Shown one piece after another: positions 1-11,553 of a stretch of DNA of 64,000 bases (the stretch's first letter is position 1; each line of letters starts with the position of its first letter). The stretch lies in contig NW_006498435.1 in the NCBI RefSeq assembly GCF_000471905.2, positions 444,583-508,582 on the forward strand. The letters run 5' to 3'. The position numbers and the translations under genes are program-made. This DNA is from Amborella trichopoda (taxonomy: Eukaryota; Streptophyta; Magnoliopsida; Amborellales; Amborellaceae). The notes beneath the pieces were generated by a model. That model ran no database searches and was not told the DNA's origin. It saw nothing but the letters and a program-made list of their open reading frames with translations.

Positions 1-244
1 CACATTCTAGGGCAACACAATGACTGTTTTGAAATTTCGTAAGTTGTTTGGAAGGGGCAAATCTATCATTTTTCACCCTATTTTCTAATTTCTTTTAATT
101 CAATTTAATCTTAATTTCCAACAATTAGGGTTATTTTGATCATTCACCCATGTTTGCGGTAAATTCTATATATACCACGTATCATCATTGTACACAAGAG
201 AGGACTGAACCCTTCATAAAGAGAGTTTTTACTGAATAAAGTTT
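1..244 (+). mobile_element. LTR D, left part (Tat-type LTR cut by window start)
   Basis: This stretch aligns by eye with 11,310-11,557 of the intact LTR of element A, including the TATATATA promoter region, the 'ggactgaaccc' segment and the AATAAA-like signal. The LTR begins left of the window. Homology stops at 'aataaagttt' where T2 is inserted, and resumes at about 3,246. It is the same orientation as element A. Confidence 0.85.
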
Positions 245-587
245 ACAATATCGACAGTACAGCCAATATCGACAGTAAAGTTTACAATATCAACAGTAAA
301 GTTTACAATATCAACAGTAAAGTTTACAACCCACTCTCTAGCCCTATTCATCAAGTCAAACACATATCTCAGATCAATCACATAACTCAGGTAATCATAT
401 ATCTCAGGTCAATCTCACATCTCAAGTAATCACATAACAGTCATAATATCACAATATCCGACTACCAAAGGGTGACCCATTGCATAGTACCCATATAGAT
501 CTGGGGGGTGGTGACACTCCCAAATATTCACATTCACATTCTGACTCCCGTCTTATCATGGGGAGTTAGGGAAAGATCTTCGCTGCC

Positions 588-952
588 AGCACCATCATTC
601 ACATAGTAGGTGCCCATTCACATATCACATAACTAGCATGGTAACATCATTCACATAGTAGGTTCTCATTCACATAACAAATGAGCAACACGGTACCATC
701 ATTCACACAGTAGGTACCCATTCACATAACACATATGCTGCATGGTACCATCATTTACACAGTAGGTACCCATTCACATAATACATAAGCAGCATGATAC
801 CATCATTCACACAGTAGGTATCCATTCACATAACACATAAGCTGTATGGTACCATCATTCACACAGTAGGTACCCATTCACATCACACATAAGCAACATG
901 ATACCATCATTCACACAGTAGGTATCCATTCACATATCACATAATGACGATA
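588..952. repeat. 52-bp tandem repeat array inside T2
   Basis: The phrase 'ggtaccatcattcacacag' or close variants starts at 692, 744, 796, 848 and 900, giving an exact 52-bp period, with degenerate copies upstream from about 588. Each unit also contains 'taggtacccattcacata'. Confidence 0.85.
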
Positions 953-2784
953 TCAGTATCATGTCATGATAGTAGCAATATCACATTTTAGGTGTGACAC
1001 ATCACATTTTAACAGTATCACAATGACAATACTATAGTAACAGTGACATTATTTCAGTTAAACCACTCAATTTTCAGCCATTAAGTTAATGACATGCGCT
1101 TACCATTAAGGCCGTAATCATTGAACCATTTAGAGTTTGAAGATGGTTCTAAAACCAATTTTACATTAGACACACCTATCTTTCAAATGGGGGTATTTTG
1201 AAAAAAATTGGACCTTGTTTGACCCCTAAAAATTTAAAAAGAATGGAGATATTTCATCTAAAATCTGTTGTGCAGTGAAGGCAATGACACATCTTTAAAA
1301 GTTTACTCTATAAGAAATTCTAAAAAGTGCTCAACATGTGAATTTAAGATTACTCATGAACCGTTCAAATGACAGTGGTTTGGAAGAAAATAGACCCCTT
1401 TTGGTTAGTCAAAATCCTTGGTGATAGAGGCATAAATTCTGAGTTTTATAAAAGCGGTTCATAGTGACATATTATTACAATTAATCATATAACTCTCAAA
1501 TTAGGGAGAATTTTGAAAAATGATAAACATGTGATATCAATATTAATCAAAAATATTTCAAATGGTAGTGGTTTATAAGAAAAGAACCTCATTTTGTTGT
1601 TCAAAACCCTTGACATCAAAGACATCAGCGTTGTGTTTTTACCAAAACTGTCCATGGTGATCTACTAGCATGTTTTGAAGTATAATGTTTCATAAATAAA
1701 GAATCAGAGCAAGATGTAAACATGAACATTAAAATAGACTCATAAATATTTCCAATGGCGGTGATTTTGTGTCATTTGAACTCCAATTGCTTAGTGAAAC
1801 TCTCAGTACAATAGAAGTAATATTCTTGAAAATTGTCACAGTCTTCTAATAGTGATGTACATGAATAAAAATAGCCATATTTCTAAAATATCAAGAATTT
1901 TAGCTAGTCATAAGCACCAAACTCAAATTTGACTCATAGATCTTTTAAAAGGTGGTGATTTTAGGCCAATTAGATATCATTTTCTTAGTAAAAAGTTTAT
2001 CACAAAAGTATATAAATTTCCTTGAATTCCATTTCACAAATTTGGCATACTTCAGGAAATGACTAATAACATCCAAACTAAAGCTGATATTAAAATAAGG
2101 TCTTTTCCTTCTTAAAATAGACTCACAGGGGTTCTTTATCACAAAATTTCATAACCATCATAGATATTTTCAATACTCTACCTATCACACGAATAAGAGT
2201 CATAGTTTTGTAAAATACAGAGCACATTCCAGCCATATCTCAATGTCATACATTCACTCCCATATTTACCATCACATTCATATTCATTCTTGGACTTCAC
2301 ACTTTGATGATCTAAATAACATACATCAAACAAAAGCAGGAAAACATGGAGGCTAGATCTTCTTACCGACTGCAAATGAAACTCCAAAGTCTTCCCCCAA
2401 CTTCACCTTGACTGCCCAGCTCTAATGGCTAAGGTCCAAGCTTAAGGAACAAGGTTTAGAGAGCTCAAATGACCATGGGAGGAGAGGTGAACGTGGGTGA
2501 GAGATGGAAACCCCATTTCATGGGTGGTAGGGTGAATAAATAATCACATATGATGGCAACATGTAATAGACAAGTGGTGGTGGATGGGACAAGTGGCAAC
2601 ACACAAATAACAAGTGGTATGCAAGAGGAGAGAGATAAGGGCAAGCATGGGGGACATCATTATTATGGGCTCAGCAAGCTGTGAAACAAGCATCATTGTG
2701 GGTACATCAGCCTTTACCATTGGGCACACATGGGGGAGAGAGAAAACATGAGAGAGAAGAAACTCCCTAGACTACTATACACAT

Positions 2785-3150
2785 CCGGTGATACACACAT
2801 AGCACAACCATCGCTGCACACAACACAGTTGGTGCTATACACAACACAATCGACACTACACACACAACACAGCTGGAGCTACACCCAACACAGCCGCTGT
2901 TAGACACCACATAGTCGACGCTACACCCAACACAGTCGGCGTTACACACAACACAGTCGGCACTACACACACAACACAGCCGGTGCTACACCCAACACAG
3001 CCGGCGCTACACACCACACAGCTGACCCTACACACAACACAGTCAGCATTACACACAACACAACCGACGCTACACAGTCAACATAGTCGGCACTAGTACA
3101 CTTCACAGCCGGCGATAGCTCACTTCATAGCCGGCGATAGCTCAATTTAC
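2785..3150. repeat. 21-22 bp minisatellite inside T2
   Basis: Roughly sixteen imperfect copies of a unit close to 'cacagtcggcgctacacacaa' follow each other. The Cys/Val-rich ORFs read on the minus strand here are artefacts of this repeat. Confidence 0.8.
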
Positions 3151-3245
3151 ACGCGGCAATAGCCTTTTTCCTTAGCGCCGGGCGTGGGCTTCCTCCTCCC
3201 TACTGCCATGAGTGTTTAGGTTTAGAAAATTGGGGTCCTTACATC

Positions 3246-4253
3246 CGCGCCTATCGCCGTTCGACTTATGAGATGTTATCGCCGTGCGCCTCATCAAAAG
3301 CCAATGCCATCCGGAAGGGACGTGTTTTCTTCTCACATTGCCAATGGCGATGCTTATTGTCGTTTGTGGGTTTCTCTAGTGTTCCACGTCTAGTGCCGCG
3401 TGCCTTACAAAGAACTATCGTCACGCATGCTTTGCAATTGGTTATCGTCGCGCGTTTCACAAGAGGCTATTACCGCCTGCGCAGGGGCATGCTGCTTTCT
3501 CATGTTACCCAACGACAATGCCCAGTGCCATCCGTAGCTCGCTGCTCACCTTTTAGCCATGAGCAGTAGTGTCTAGCGCCTTCCAAGGGCCACGACATTG
3601 CTACTCCACGGTTGTGGGTGGCAACGCCTAGGGCCGTCGGGACCCTATCTCTTCGATGCTTCATGCTTTCTTTTCACTCTCTTTTCTTCTCACTTGACTG
3701 AGGGTTGACTTAGTCTAGCACTGCCATATCGGCCTCAGTTTTGAGTAGTATTGTTGTCGTGTTGATCCTGAGTACCATGCCCATCTTGTTGCCACTCCGA
3801 GTTGGTCACTACCCAGATACCATGCTAGTCTCATCCCCTCATCAAGTGTTCTTCTCTTTTTTATCTTTATTTGAACCTTCCATTTCATCAGCCTCTCATA
3901 TGAACGTACATTGCCCTAAGACAAGGGTGGATCTCTTTGGTCTACTTGTCTTACAAATTAACCATAGTAGTATTGTGCAAAAAAACAAGGAGATAACAGG
4001 TAAAGGGAGGTGATTCCAAGCCAACTAAAGAAGTTGGGGGGCTTTCTATCGTGATTTAAGAGGGCGCCCACGCGAGCCAGCTCGAGTAAGTCTCGAACCC
4101 ACCTTAAATTCCTCTCTCATCAATTGGTATACCTACCCTTGCTCTTGAGCAAGGTTCCGAGAGAACAATCTCAAGTCTTAGGTTCACTAGAAACCCGAGA
4201 TACGTGACGCCAGATTATCTAAATCCAGAAGGTGAGATCGAGGCACCTAACCA
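3246..4253 (+). mobile_element. LTR D, right part with 3' terminus
   Basis: Homology to LTR A resumes at 'cgacttatgag' (A: about 12,150) and continues to the terminus 'gaggcacctaacca', matching the end of LTR A at 13,121. The segment contains the GC-rich 'tatcgccgtgcgcctc' mini-repeats typical of this LTR family. It abuts the integrase reading frame of element A directly at 4,254, so D appears to be a separate insertion into A rather than the 5' LTR of A. Confidence 0.85.
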
Positions 4254-5342
4254 ACGTCGATACACAATATGCGAGGAAAGTACTTGAAGAAGTGCATTCA
4301 AGTATCTGTGGGCTGCATCAATCCGACCCTGCGAGCGCATACGCAGGCTCGACTATTATTCGCCTCCAATGGTGGCTGAAGCCCAAAACTACATCAAAAG
4401 ATGCCAGGTGTGTCACACTCGAACCTCATTCATCAACCCCAGGAGCCTCTCCATCCTACAGTGACATCATGGCCCTTTTCCCAGTGCAATATGGATATTG
4501 TAGGACTCTTCGACCCTCCTTCTGCCATGGGTCACGCCTTCATTCTAGCAGCGACAAATTACTTTGCCGAGTGAGCTGAAGCGTTCCCTCTCAAGTAGGT
4601 TCTAGGGACCACGGTGACCAATCGTGTGTCCCCACATCATATATCGGTTTGGGGTTCCTGACCGAATAATCTCTGATAATGGCCCTCAGTTTAGAAGCCA
4701 TCACGTTGATCGTCTGGCCAACCAGTTCAGTTTCGAGTGGAACTACTCCACTATGTACTATCCTTGAGCCAATGGTTTAGCTGAGGCGTTCAACAAAACT
4801 CTGTGTGGGGTGCTTCAAAAGTCAATTTCAAAGTCAAAGAAGAACTGGCATGAGAAGCTGCCTGAGGCTCTATGGGCCTATCGTACCAACACCCGCAACG
4901 CTACAAACTCTACCCCTTATTCCCTGGTCTATGGAGGTGAGGTAGTCTTACCCCTCAAAGTTCAAATACTTTCACTCCGTGTTGATATACATCAGGGACT
5001 AATCAAGGACGAAAGGGTTAAGCGCCGTTACCAAGAGTTGGATGCCCTTGACGAAAAGAGATTAGAGGCTCAGTAGAACTTCGAGCTCAATCAAGGAAGA
5101 ATGAAGAGAGCTTTTGACAAGTCTGTCAAGGTTCGCTCATTCGCTCATGGGGACTAGTCCTAGCAGCCAAGAGACCGATTGTCATGCATGGGCGTCGCGT
5201 AGGAAAGTTCGAACCTAAGTGGGAGGTCCATTCATAGTCAAGAAAGTCACACCAAATGGGGCCTATATATTGGAAACCTCTGATGGAGAAGAGGTGATTC
5301 CCCCTATCAATGGGCGGTATTTAAAGAAGTATTATCCCTGAC
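4254..5342 (+). pseudogene. Ty3/gypsy (Tat-type) integrase, degenerate C-terminal part of pol of element A
   Basis: This is the end of a pol polyprotein; integrase joins retrotransposon cDNA to the host chromosome. Visible in several frames: a zinc-binding region (EVHSSICGLHQ, then KRCQVCHTRTS), the catalytic-core phrase GVPDRIISDNGPQF near 4,650-4,695, then YYP*ANGLAEAFNKTL, and an open stretch 4,810-5,076 with NWHEKLPEALWAYRTNT and YSLVYGGEVVLP, all typical of Tat/Athila integrases. The end NGRYLKKYYP followed by a stop near 5,340 is the usual pol terminus of Tat elements. Several frameshifts and stops make it non-functional. The upstream RT/RNase H is not in the window because LTR D is inserted just before the zinc-binding region. 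Confidence 0.9.
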
Positions 5343-5681
5343 ATACCCCTAAAATGCTGTGCGTGCAGTAAAAAGAAAGAAATGAAGATGAGAAATATTA
5401 AGATAACTCAAAGGAAGTTCATTTCTCTTATTGCATTAGAAAAAGTTACAAGCTACAATCAAAAGCTCATTATTAAGGAAGTTACAAATCTTTTGCATAT
5501 GAGAATAAGAGGACGGCTACAGGCCAAAAAGAAACACTCTCCTTATGAAGAAGAAGCAAACCCACCAAAGAAATGCTCTCCTCATGAAGAAGAAGCGAAA
5601 CCACCAAAGAGGATGGTTACAGGCCAAAAAGGAGAAGCCAACCATTTCCAAGTCAGCTTCAATTCATCTGACAAGGCACAG

Positions 5682-6286
5682 CTAGTTTCCAAGGAACTGG
5701 CCCATGATGGATTCCCTACCTCCAAAAACAACATGGACTTTATGGTTGTGCTGGAGGACTTGGCTTTCAATAGACCGCAGTGGCAGGGATGCCATAATTC
5801 TTGCCCCTCGCGAGGCATCGCTGTCCATGGTCATCGCCGTGTGCGACTCAGCACCGTGGGCAACCATCACCGTGCGCAACACAATGCCATGTTCTACCAT
5901 CACCACGGGCAAGCCAACGCCGCGCGAGACCATTGCGATGAGTGGCATTCTCCCGAACATGGCTATCGTCGTGCGTGGCCTAGGGATGCATGAAGGAAGT
6001 GTTGCATGTGACTTAATGTCGCGCATGCCCTTGAAGTGCCCCGATTCTTGCCTTCTCCAATTCCCCGTAAGCATTAACTCCCATGCCTCTTCTTCACTGC
6101 TGATAGCCAGAGAATTGATGGATTCCCTTGACATCTTTGCAACCTCCCCTTCAACCACAGAACAATCGGCGAAGCACTCAAACTCCGACAGAGCACCCCT
6201 ACAAATCTTGCTAAGGCTCTGAGAAGCCCTATTCCCTGCTCAAAAAGCTTTGGCACTCCCCGAAAATGTTCACAACTGCATTGCAA
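5682..6286 (-). pseudogene. Broken antisense leader ORF of element A
   Basis: On the minus strand, two overlapping frames (6,286-6,074 and 6,158-5,682) together resemble the ORF at 20,063-20,383 of element B: shared phrases include GLLRALA and VEGEVA followed by an SLAIS/LLAIS block. A frameshift separates the two halves here. It lies just downstream of the minus-strand TATA box at 6,461-6,468. No known domain is recognised; it may be a transcribed leader rather than a protein gene. Confidence 0.35.
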
Positions 6287-6460
6287 GGACTCGCGACCTC
6301 TTGAAGCTAGCCAAAAAAGCTCCTGAAGGCTTGTCTGCTGTAAATTTTGGTCGGAAAGCTCTCGCCGGAAGTCTCTTGCCAGAAGCTCAGGCTCTCTCTC
6401 TCTCTAAAAGCTCTTCAATTGTTTTAGTCTTTTGTAAAACAATAAAATGGGGTTATCCCC

Positions 6461-6468
6461 ATTTTATA
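6461..6468 (-). promoter_or_regulatory. Antisense TATA box in the 3' region of element A
   Basis: The minus strand reads CTGAGTATAAAATGGGG, matching CTGAGTATAAAAGGGGG at 19,931 in element B. In both elements it points away from the 3' LTR, opposite to the element's own transcription. Confidence 0.5.
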
Positions 6469-6939
6469 CTCAGCAGTGCCATGAACTGCCCTTGAGAAAT
6501 TTAAAATGACACCCCCATCCCTAACTCCTGACAGCAATAAGACTAGGTTGGGGCGGGTCAAGCCCAAGACCTGAAAGGGTCATCGCTGCACGCTTAAACC
6601 AGGGGCTATCGTCGTGTGTCTCGTCAAAGCTATCACCAAGCGCTTGACCCAGGAGGCTATCATTGCGCACCTCCTCAAGGCTATCGTCGAGCGCTTCGTC
6701 AGAGGTTATTGCCGCGCGCCTCACGAAGGGACCTAACGCCATGCGCGCATCATCTAAGCCTAATGCTGCGTGCACCATCCAACACTTAGTGCCATGCGCA
6801 TGCTATGGCACTCCCATCTGGACCATTGTCATCCTCCTCATGAAGTTCATTCCCTGCATCACAATCTCACTGCTCTGGGAGTCCTATCTCCAGTGATGGC
6901 TTTGTTCCCCATGGAGTCGCATTCCCTCACCACACAATG

Positions 6940-7580
6940 GTCCATGATGCATGACCTTAAACTGCACAACCTTGGTCCGTGTTGCATGACCTTAAATTGC
7001 ACAACCATGGTCCACGCTGCATGACCTTAAACTACAAAGCCTTGGTCCATGCTGCATGACCTTAAACTGCACAACCTTGTTCCATGCTGCATGACCTTAA
7101 AACTGCACAGCCTTGGTCGGCATTACATGACCTTAAATTGTACAGCCTTGGTCCGCACTGTATGACCTTAAAACTGCATAGTCTTGGTCTGCACTGCGTG
7201 ATCTTAAACTGCACGGCCTTGGTCCGTGTTGCATGACCTTAAAACTGCACAGCCTTGGTCCGCCTTGCATGACCTTAAACTGTACAGCCTTGGTCTGTGT
7301 TGTATGACCTTAAACTGCACAGCCTTGGATCGCGCTGCATGACTTTAAACTGCATAGCCTTGGTCCCTGCTGCATGACCATAAACTGCACAGCCTTAGTC
7401 TGTGCTGCATGACCTTAAACTACGCAGCCTTGGTCTGTGCTGCATGACCTTAAATTGCACAGCCTTGGTCCATGCTGCATGACCTTCAACTGCACAGCCT
7501 TGGTTCGTGCCGTATGACCTTAAACTACATAGCCTGAGTCCATACTGCATGACCTTAAATTGCACAACCATGGTCTAGGT
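6940..7580. repeat. 35-bp tandem array in element A
   Basis: About eighteen units of a 35-bp sequence such as 'tgcatgaccttaaactgcac' plus 'aaccttggtccgtgt' run without spacers. More degenerate units continue to about 7,880, with further related blocks at 8,380-8,640 and 9,025-9,110. The same unit occurs in inverted orientation in element B. Confidence 0.9.
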
Positions 7581-10183
7581 GCACGACCCTAAACTGCATG
7601 GTCCACACTATATGATCTTAAACTGTAGCGAAGGTCTAGTTGCACGACCTTAAACTGCATAGTCTTTGTTGCATGGCTTTAAACTGTATGACCACGGTCC
7701 AGCTGTATGACCTTAAACCATAGTACATGTCCTGGCCGCATGACGTTAAAAGGCTTAGCGCCATGGTCCAAACTATATGACCCTAAACTATAGCGAATGT
7801 CTAATTGCACAACCTTAAACTGTATAGTCTTAATTGCATGACTTTAAGCTGCATAGCCATGGTCCTAGCTACAAGACCTTAAATCTGTAATGCACGGTGT
7901 AATAAATAGTCCATACACATAAGCTTAACTGTGAGATGGACCACCTCTTCACCAAGTGTATTTCATCAACATCCCCAGTGGAGCTAGATGTATGCAAGGG
8001 TCGTATCTACCACTTCAATCCCTGATGGGACTGTTTCACACCAACATCCTAGTGAGAGTCACACCCTATTGCGACCCACTATTCCTAAGGAGTTAGGTCC
8101 ATGCTTATCTTTTCAACCCACAGTAGGGTTACACCTACTCTCCAGCCTGTCATCTCCAGCGGAGTTACATGAAGCTTCATCTTTCACCCCGGGAGTCCCA
8201 CTTACCCTCTTAATCCCTAGAAAAGTCTGCTTCCACTTGCCACTCCTTGTAGGGCCACCACCTTCATCTAAATCTTTCTGCTTGTGCATAGCCTTAACTA
8301 TCTTTATCCGCAAGGAGACAGATGCCATATCCATGACCTATTCCCCATGTAGCTTTACCTACATGGCGATCCACACAATGGTCCACACTGCATGACTTTA
8401 AACTTCACAGCCATGGTCCATGCTGCATGACCATAAACTTTATGAGTCATGGTCCAAACTATATGACCTTAAACTGTAGCGGAGGTCTAGTCGCACGACC
8501 TTAAACTGCACGGTCCTAGTTGCATGACTTTAAATTGCATAACCACGGTCCAAGCTATATGACATTAAACCATAGTGTACGTCTTGGCCGCATGACGTTA
8601 AATTGCTTTTCCCAGGTCCAGGAGGCATGACCTTAAAGACGCCCCCATATATGCGCACTCCCCCTTTACATGCTTCTCCACGCACGTCTTCCCTAACCGA
8701 CCCACTCGCCTGCGCAGACCACCTTCATTACCTCCCCAGCGAGTCCACATATATGCACACGCCCTTTACGTGCATCTTCACGCATGTCTTTCCTAACCAA
8801 CCCATTCGTGTGCGCACACCATCCATCATTCCTCAGTGAGTTTTACCCATACTCACAAAACGGTGAGCCATATTGCCACCCATACTTGCCATCCGCTAGT
8901 GGGTCACCACTCTTCACTCACCGTTCCTCCTTCATAGGTAGCCTCATGCCATCTCCCCAAAGTTAGACGAAACTACCACCATACTCACTCTATGGTCTCT
9001 ATAGACTGCTATTCATCACCATCACGATCCAGTTGTATGACCCTAAACTATAGTGCACATTGTGGTCGCATGACGTTAAAAGGCTTGCACAGGTCTCGAA
9101 GGCATGACCGTAAACACGCCTTCACTCAAAAAATGGGCATGGTGTACACCTAGACAAGGGAAAGCCACGAGTAAAAATGACGAACGAGCATGGTCACGAA
9201 ACCATGAGTAAAAGAGTTCTATGAAAACAAAAACCCAGGCACAGTGAAAACCTCAAAAGGGCATCGTGAGCAAAAATAGATGAAAAGGGTGGAAGAGCCC
9301 AAAGACAAAGAAAGTTGGTGAAAACCGTCTCTATGACGTTGCTTCCCCTGTTCAAGTGAAAACTTGCAAAGGGGGCTTGGAAAGACAAAACATGTTGATG
9401 CACTACCACAGCCTCAACTGGCGCATGCATAATTCCATTGAGGTCTACCTAAAATCCTAAACTGCCAGCATCCAATCACACCATAGAATGGCTCATCCGG
9501 GAGTGAGATCCGCATATGATCTCCCACGCTTCAACTTCAAAAACATAAGAGTCCTTGAGGGTGAGGATGACGACCAAAAAATCCCTCCGAAATGCTAAAG
9601 ACCATCATGAAAGCAAGAAACTGACGAAGCCAGGGCCTAACCTGCCAAAGACTTTAGGGTCCTCGCCATGAGATCGCCTCGCCTAAAACCTTCCTTAGCC
9701 GACAAGCTCAGACCTTCAGAACCTGGTAGGATGGGGCCCACGAGGCTGCCTCGTAAAAATTCCCTAGCTGACAGGCCCAAACTTTTGGGATAGGTCAAAA
9801 GCCCCCGACTGGACCCCACTAGACAGGACCTACAGAGATACCCTAAACATCAAAAGAAAACCTGGTGTAGCAGCAAATAATGCCAACCAAAGGTTCGTAG
9901 CACTTGGCCAAGTAGGCCCGATTCTGGCTAATGAGGTCCTTACAAAATCTTCAAGCTGTCAGAATCGCAAATAGTCGCTCGAGGGTGAGGACTTCGATAG
10001 GATCCATCAAAAGTCTTTCTCCCCCAAATTCTCTACGAATGGACCCGTACATTACATCCAAACATCCGAGCATCCTAGTCATGACAATGAGTGGACCTCC
10101 TCAGTGTTCGCACAGTCCTTGGCTAGCCCGAGAGAAATTTCTCGAATGACTACACTTTTCAATTCTCTCGAAGAACAACATTC

Positions 10184-10195
10184 AGTGGGGCATGC
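10184..10195 (+). other. Polypurine tract of element A
   Basis: AGTGGGGCATGC directly precedes the LTR start TGTTGG. The equivalent in element B (minus strand, 16,506-16,495) is GGTGGGGCATGC. This is the expected position for the plus-strand primer. Confidence 0.6.
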
Positions 10196-11477
10196 TGTTG
10201 GAAGACATTTTTCATCATCATGGGGACCCCGTTCAATAAAAGCCTAGCTAACAGTGGAAATTTTGACAGTCCCAAAATGGCCCCAGAGCTGGTCAAGATC
10301 TTCATGAAGACTCTCAAAAGTCGCTTGTCAAGTTTCATCGTATTCTGACATGTCTAAGGCAGGACAAACTTAGAAACAGTTCCGATAAAATCAGCCTCTA
10401 GCACCCTGAAACGGACCCTATAACTAGAGCTATATTTCAATATCTCGATTTATTGTGGGACCACCGCCATTAGATTTGAAACAGTTGAAAACCTTCAAGG
10501 GTCAAATTTTAGCTTGAACGGACAATCCATGAAGAAGTTATAAGAAAAAGAGACAAACAGGAGGAGTCGCACGCCATTCCCATGCGACCAACTTGCAACT
10601 CCACACCATTAAAGGGACAGTCACAAACAGTGACTTTTGATGCTCATATCTCACCCGTTCCAGGTTAGATTATGCTCAAATTTGGTGAGCATGTTAGTCT
10701 TGTCAAGATGAACGTTTCGATATGTGGCACGCCCCGTGACGACGCTTGAGCACAAAGAAAAGCTAGAAAGAAGTTGCTGATCCATGAAAAAAGTACAGGA
10801 AATTCAGCAGTATTGTGCCTTGCTCGAGCAGCCAAATAACGCCGCTCAGGAGCTCGATAGACGTGAGACCAATTCCATTGCGTGAGTAAGGTCTCAGGCT
10901 ATCTCTGACCCAAACCGAATACATGATAAACGGTCGGATTCTGTACACGAAGCCAATGAAGTGACTGCAATTCCATCGTCGGAATTTCAGAATCCAGCCA
11001 AAACTCTGAAGTAGCAAAATCTTCGTCTAGGCACGGTATCAAGCTGCGTTTGTTGCCCCGTGATCGTAATGACATGCTCTGTGTGATCCAGCAAAGAAAT
11101 CATAGAAACACATCAAGGAACGAGCACACTATCGATTCGAACTTTTAAGATTCAATCAAATTTCAAGTCACATGATCGTGCCCTAAAAACACTATCCATG
11201 GCTTGAAGTTGGTATCAAATTGATTTCCATGCTGAGCCCTACAAGAAAACAATCATCTTTCGATCATCTGGGCATCAGTTCGACCTTGGATCATTCATGA
11301 AAAACCATGCACGTTCTAGGGCAACACAGGAACTGTCTTGAAATTCAACAAATTGTTAAGAAAGGGAGAATATATCATTTTGCAGCCTATTTTCTAATTT
11401 CTTTGAATTCAATTAAATTTTAATTTCCAACAATTAGGTTTAATTTTGATCAATCCACTTATGTTTGGGGCAAATTC

Positions 11478-11485
11478 TATATATA
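11478..11485 (+). promoter_or_regulatory. LTR TATA box (element A)
   Basis: TATATATA within 'aattctatatataccccg'. The same box is present at 15,213-15,220 and 33,856-33,863 (minus strand, element B LTRs), and as TATATAAA at 49,239-49,246 (minus strand, element E). Confidence 0.6.
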
Positions 11486-11547
11486 CCCCGTACCATCATT
11501 GTACGCAAAAGAGGACTCAACCTTTTACAAAGAGAAAGTTTTTACTG

Positions 11548-11553
11548 AATAAA
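11548..11553 (+). terminator. LTR polyadenylation signal AATAAA (element A)
   Basis: AATAAA lies about 65 bp downstream of the LTR TATA box, in 'actgaataaagttt'. It is conserved in LTR D (near 236) and, on the minus strand, is degraded in the B LTRs. Confidence 0.4.

Larger units (their letters stand above)
245..3243 (-). mobile_element. T2, Tekay-type LTR-like insertion in LTR D
   Basis: A 3-kb block with no recognisable coding capacity interrupts LTR D. Its right end reads GGGGTCCTTACA, so on the minus strand it starts TGTAAGGACCCC, a start typical of Tekay/Del LTRs. The stretch at about 1,130-1,200 matches 39,850-39,915 in the 5' LTR of T1, which supports LTR identity and minus orientation. 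The left end is ragged: it consists of 3-4 copies of a 21-22 bp 'aaagtttacaatatcaacagt' repeat that includes the flanking LTR D sequence. About 580 bp of LTR D (equivalent of about 11,558-12,140) is missing at the insertion. Small ORFs inside look like chance ORFs in simple repeats. Confidence 0.6.
5343..10195 (+). mobile_element. Element A: 3' region between pol and 3' LTR
   Basis: No sense coding region is recognisable. Order: a lysine/glutamate-rich repeat near 5,520-5,640; mini-repeats built on 'atcgccgtgcgc' (5,800-5,990 and 6,590-6,780); a segment at 6,040-6,500 that is the reverse complement of the antisense leader and TATA box of element B (19,930-20,380); the 35-bp tandem array; spacer sequence matching element B 17,300-18,800 in inverted orientation; and finally a polypurine tract before the LTR. 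ORFs in this stretch are mostly products of repeats. Confidence 0.8.

Noticed and set aside
2544..3056. Cys/Val-rich minus-strand ORFs that look like small secreted cysteine-rich proteins
   Set aside because: They read directly through the 21-22 bp minisatellite; cysteine spacing is just the repeat period.
3246..4253. LTR D as the 5' LTR of element A
   Set aside because: It abuts the integrase zinc-binding region, not a primer site and gag, so it is an insertion into A rather than its 5' LTR.
6940..7880. CRISPR-like regularly spaced repeats
   Set aside because: Units follow each other without unique spacers, the host is a plant, and the repeat belongs to a retrotransposon 3' region.
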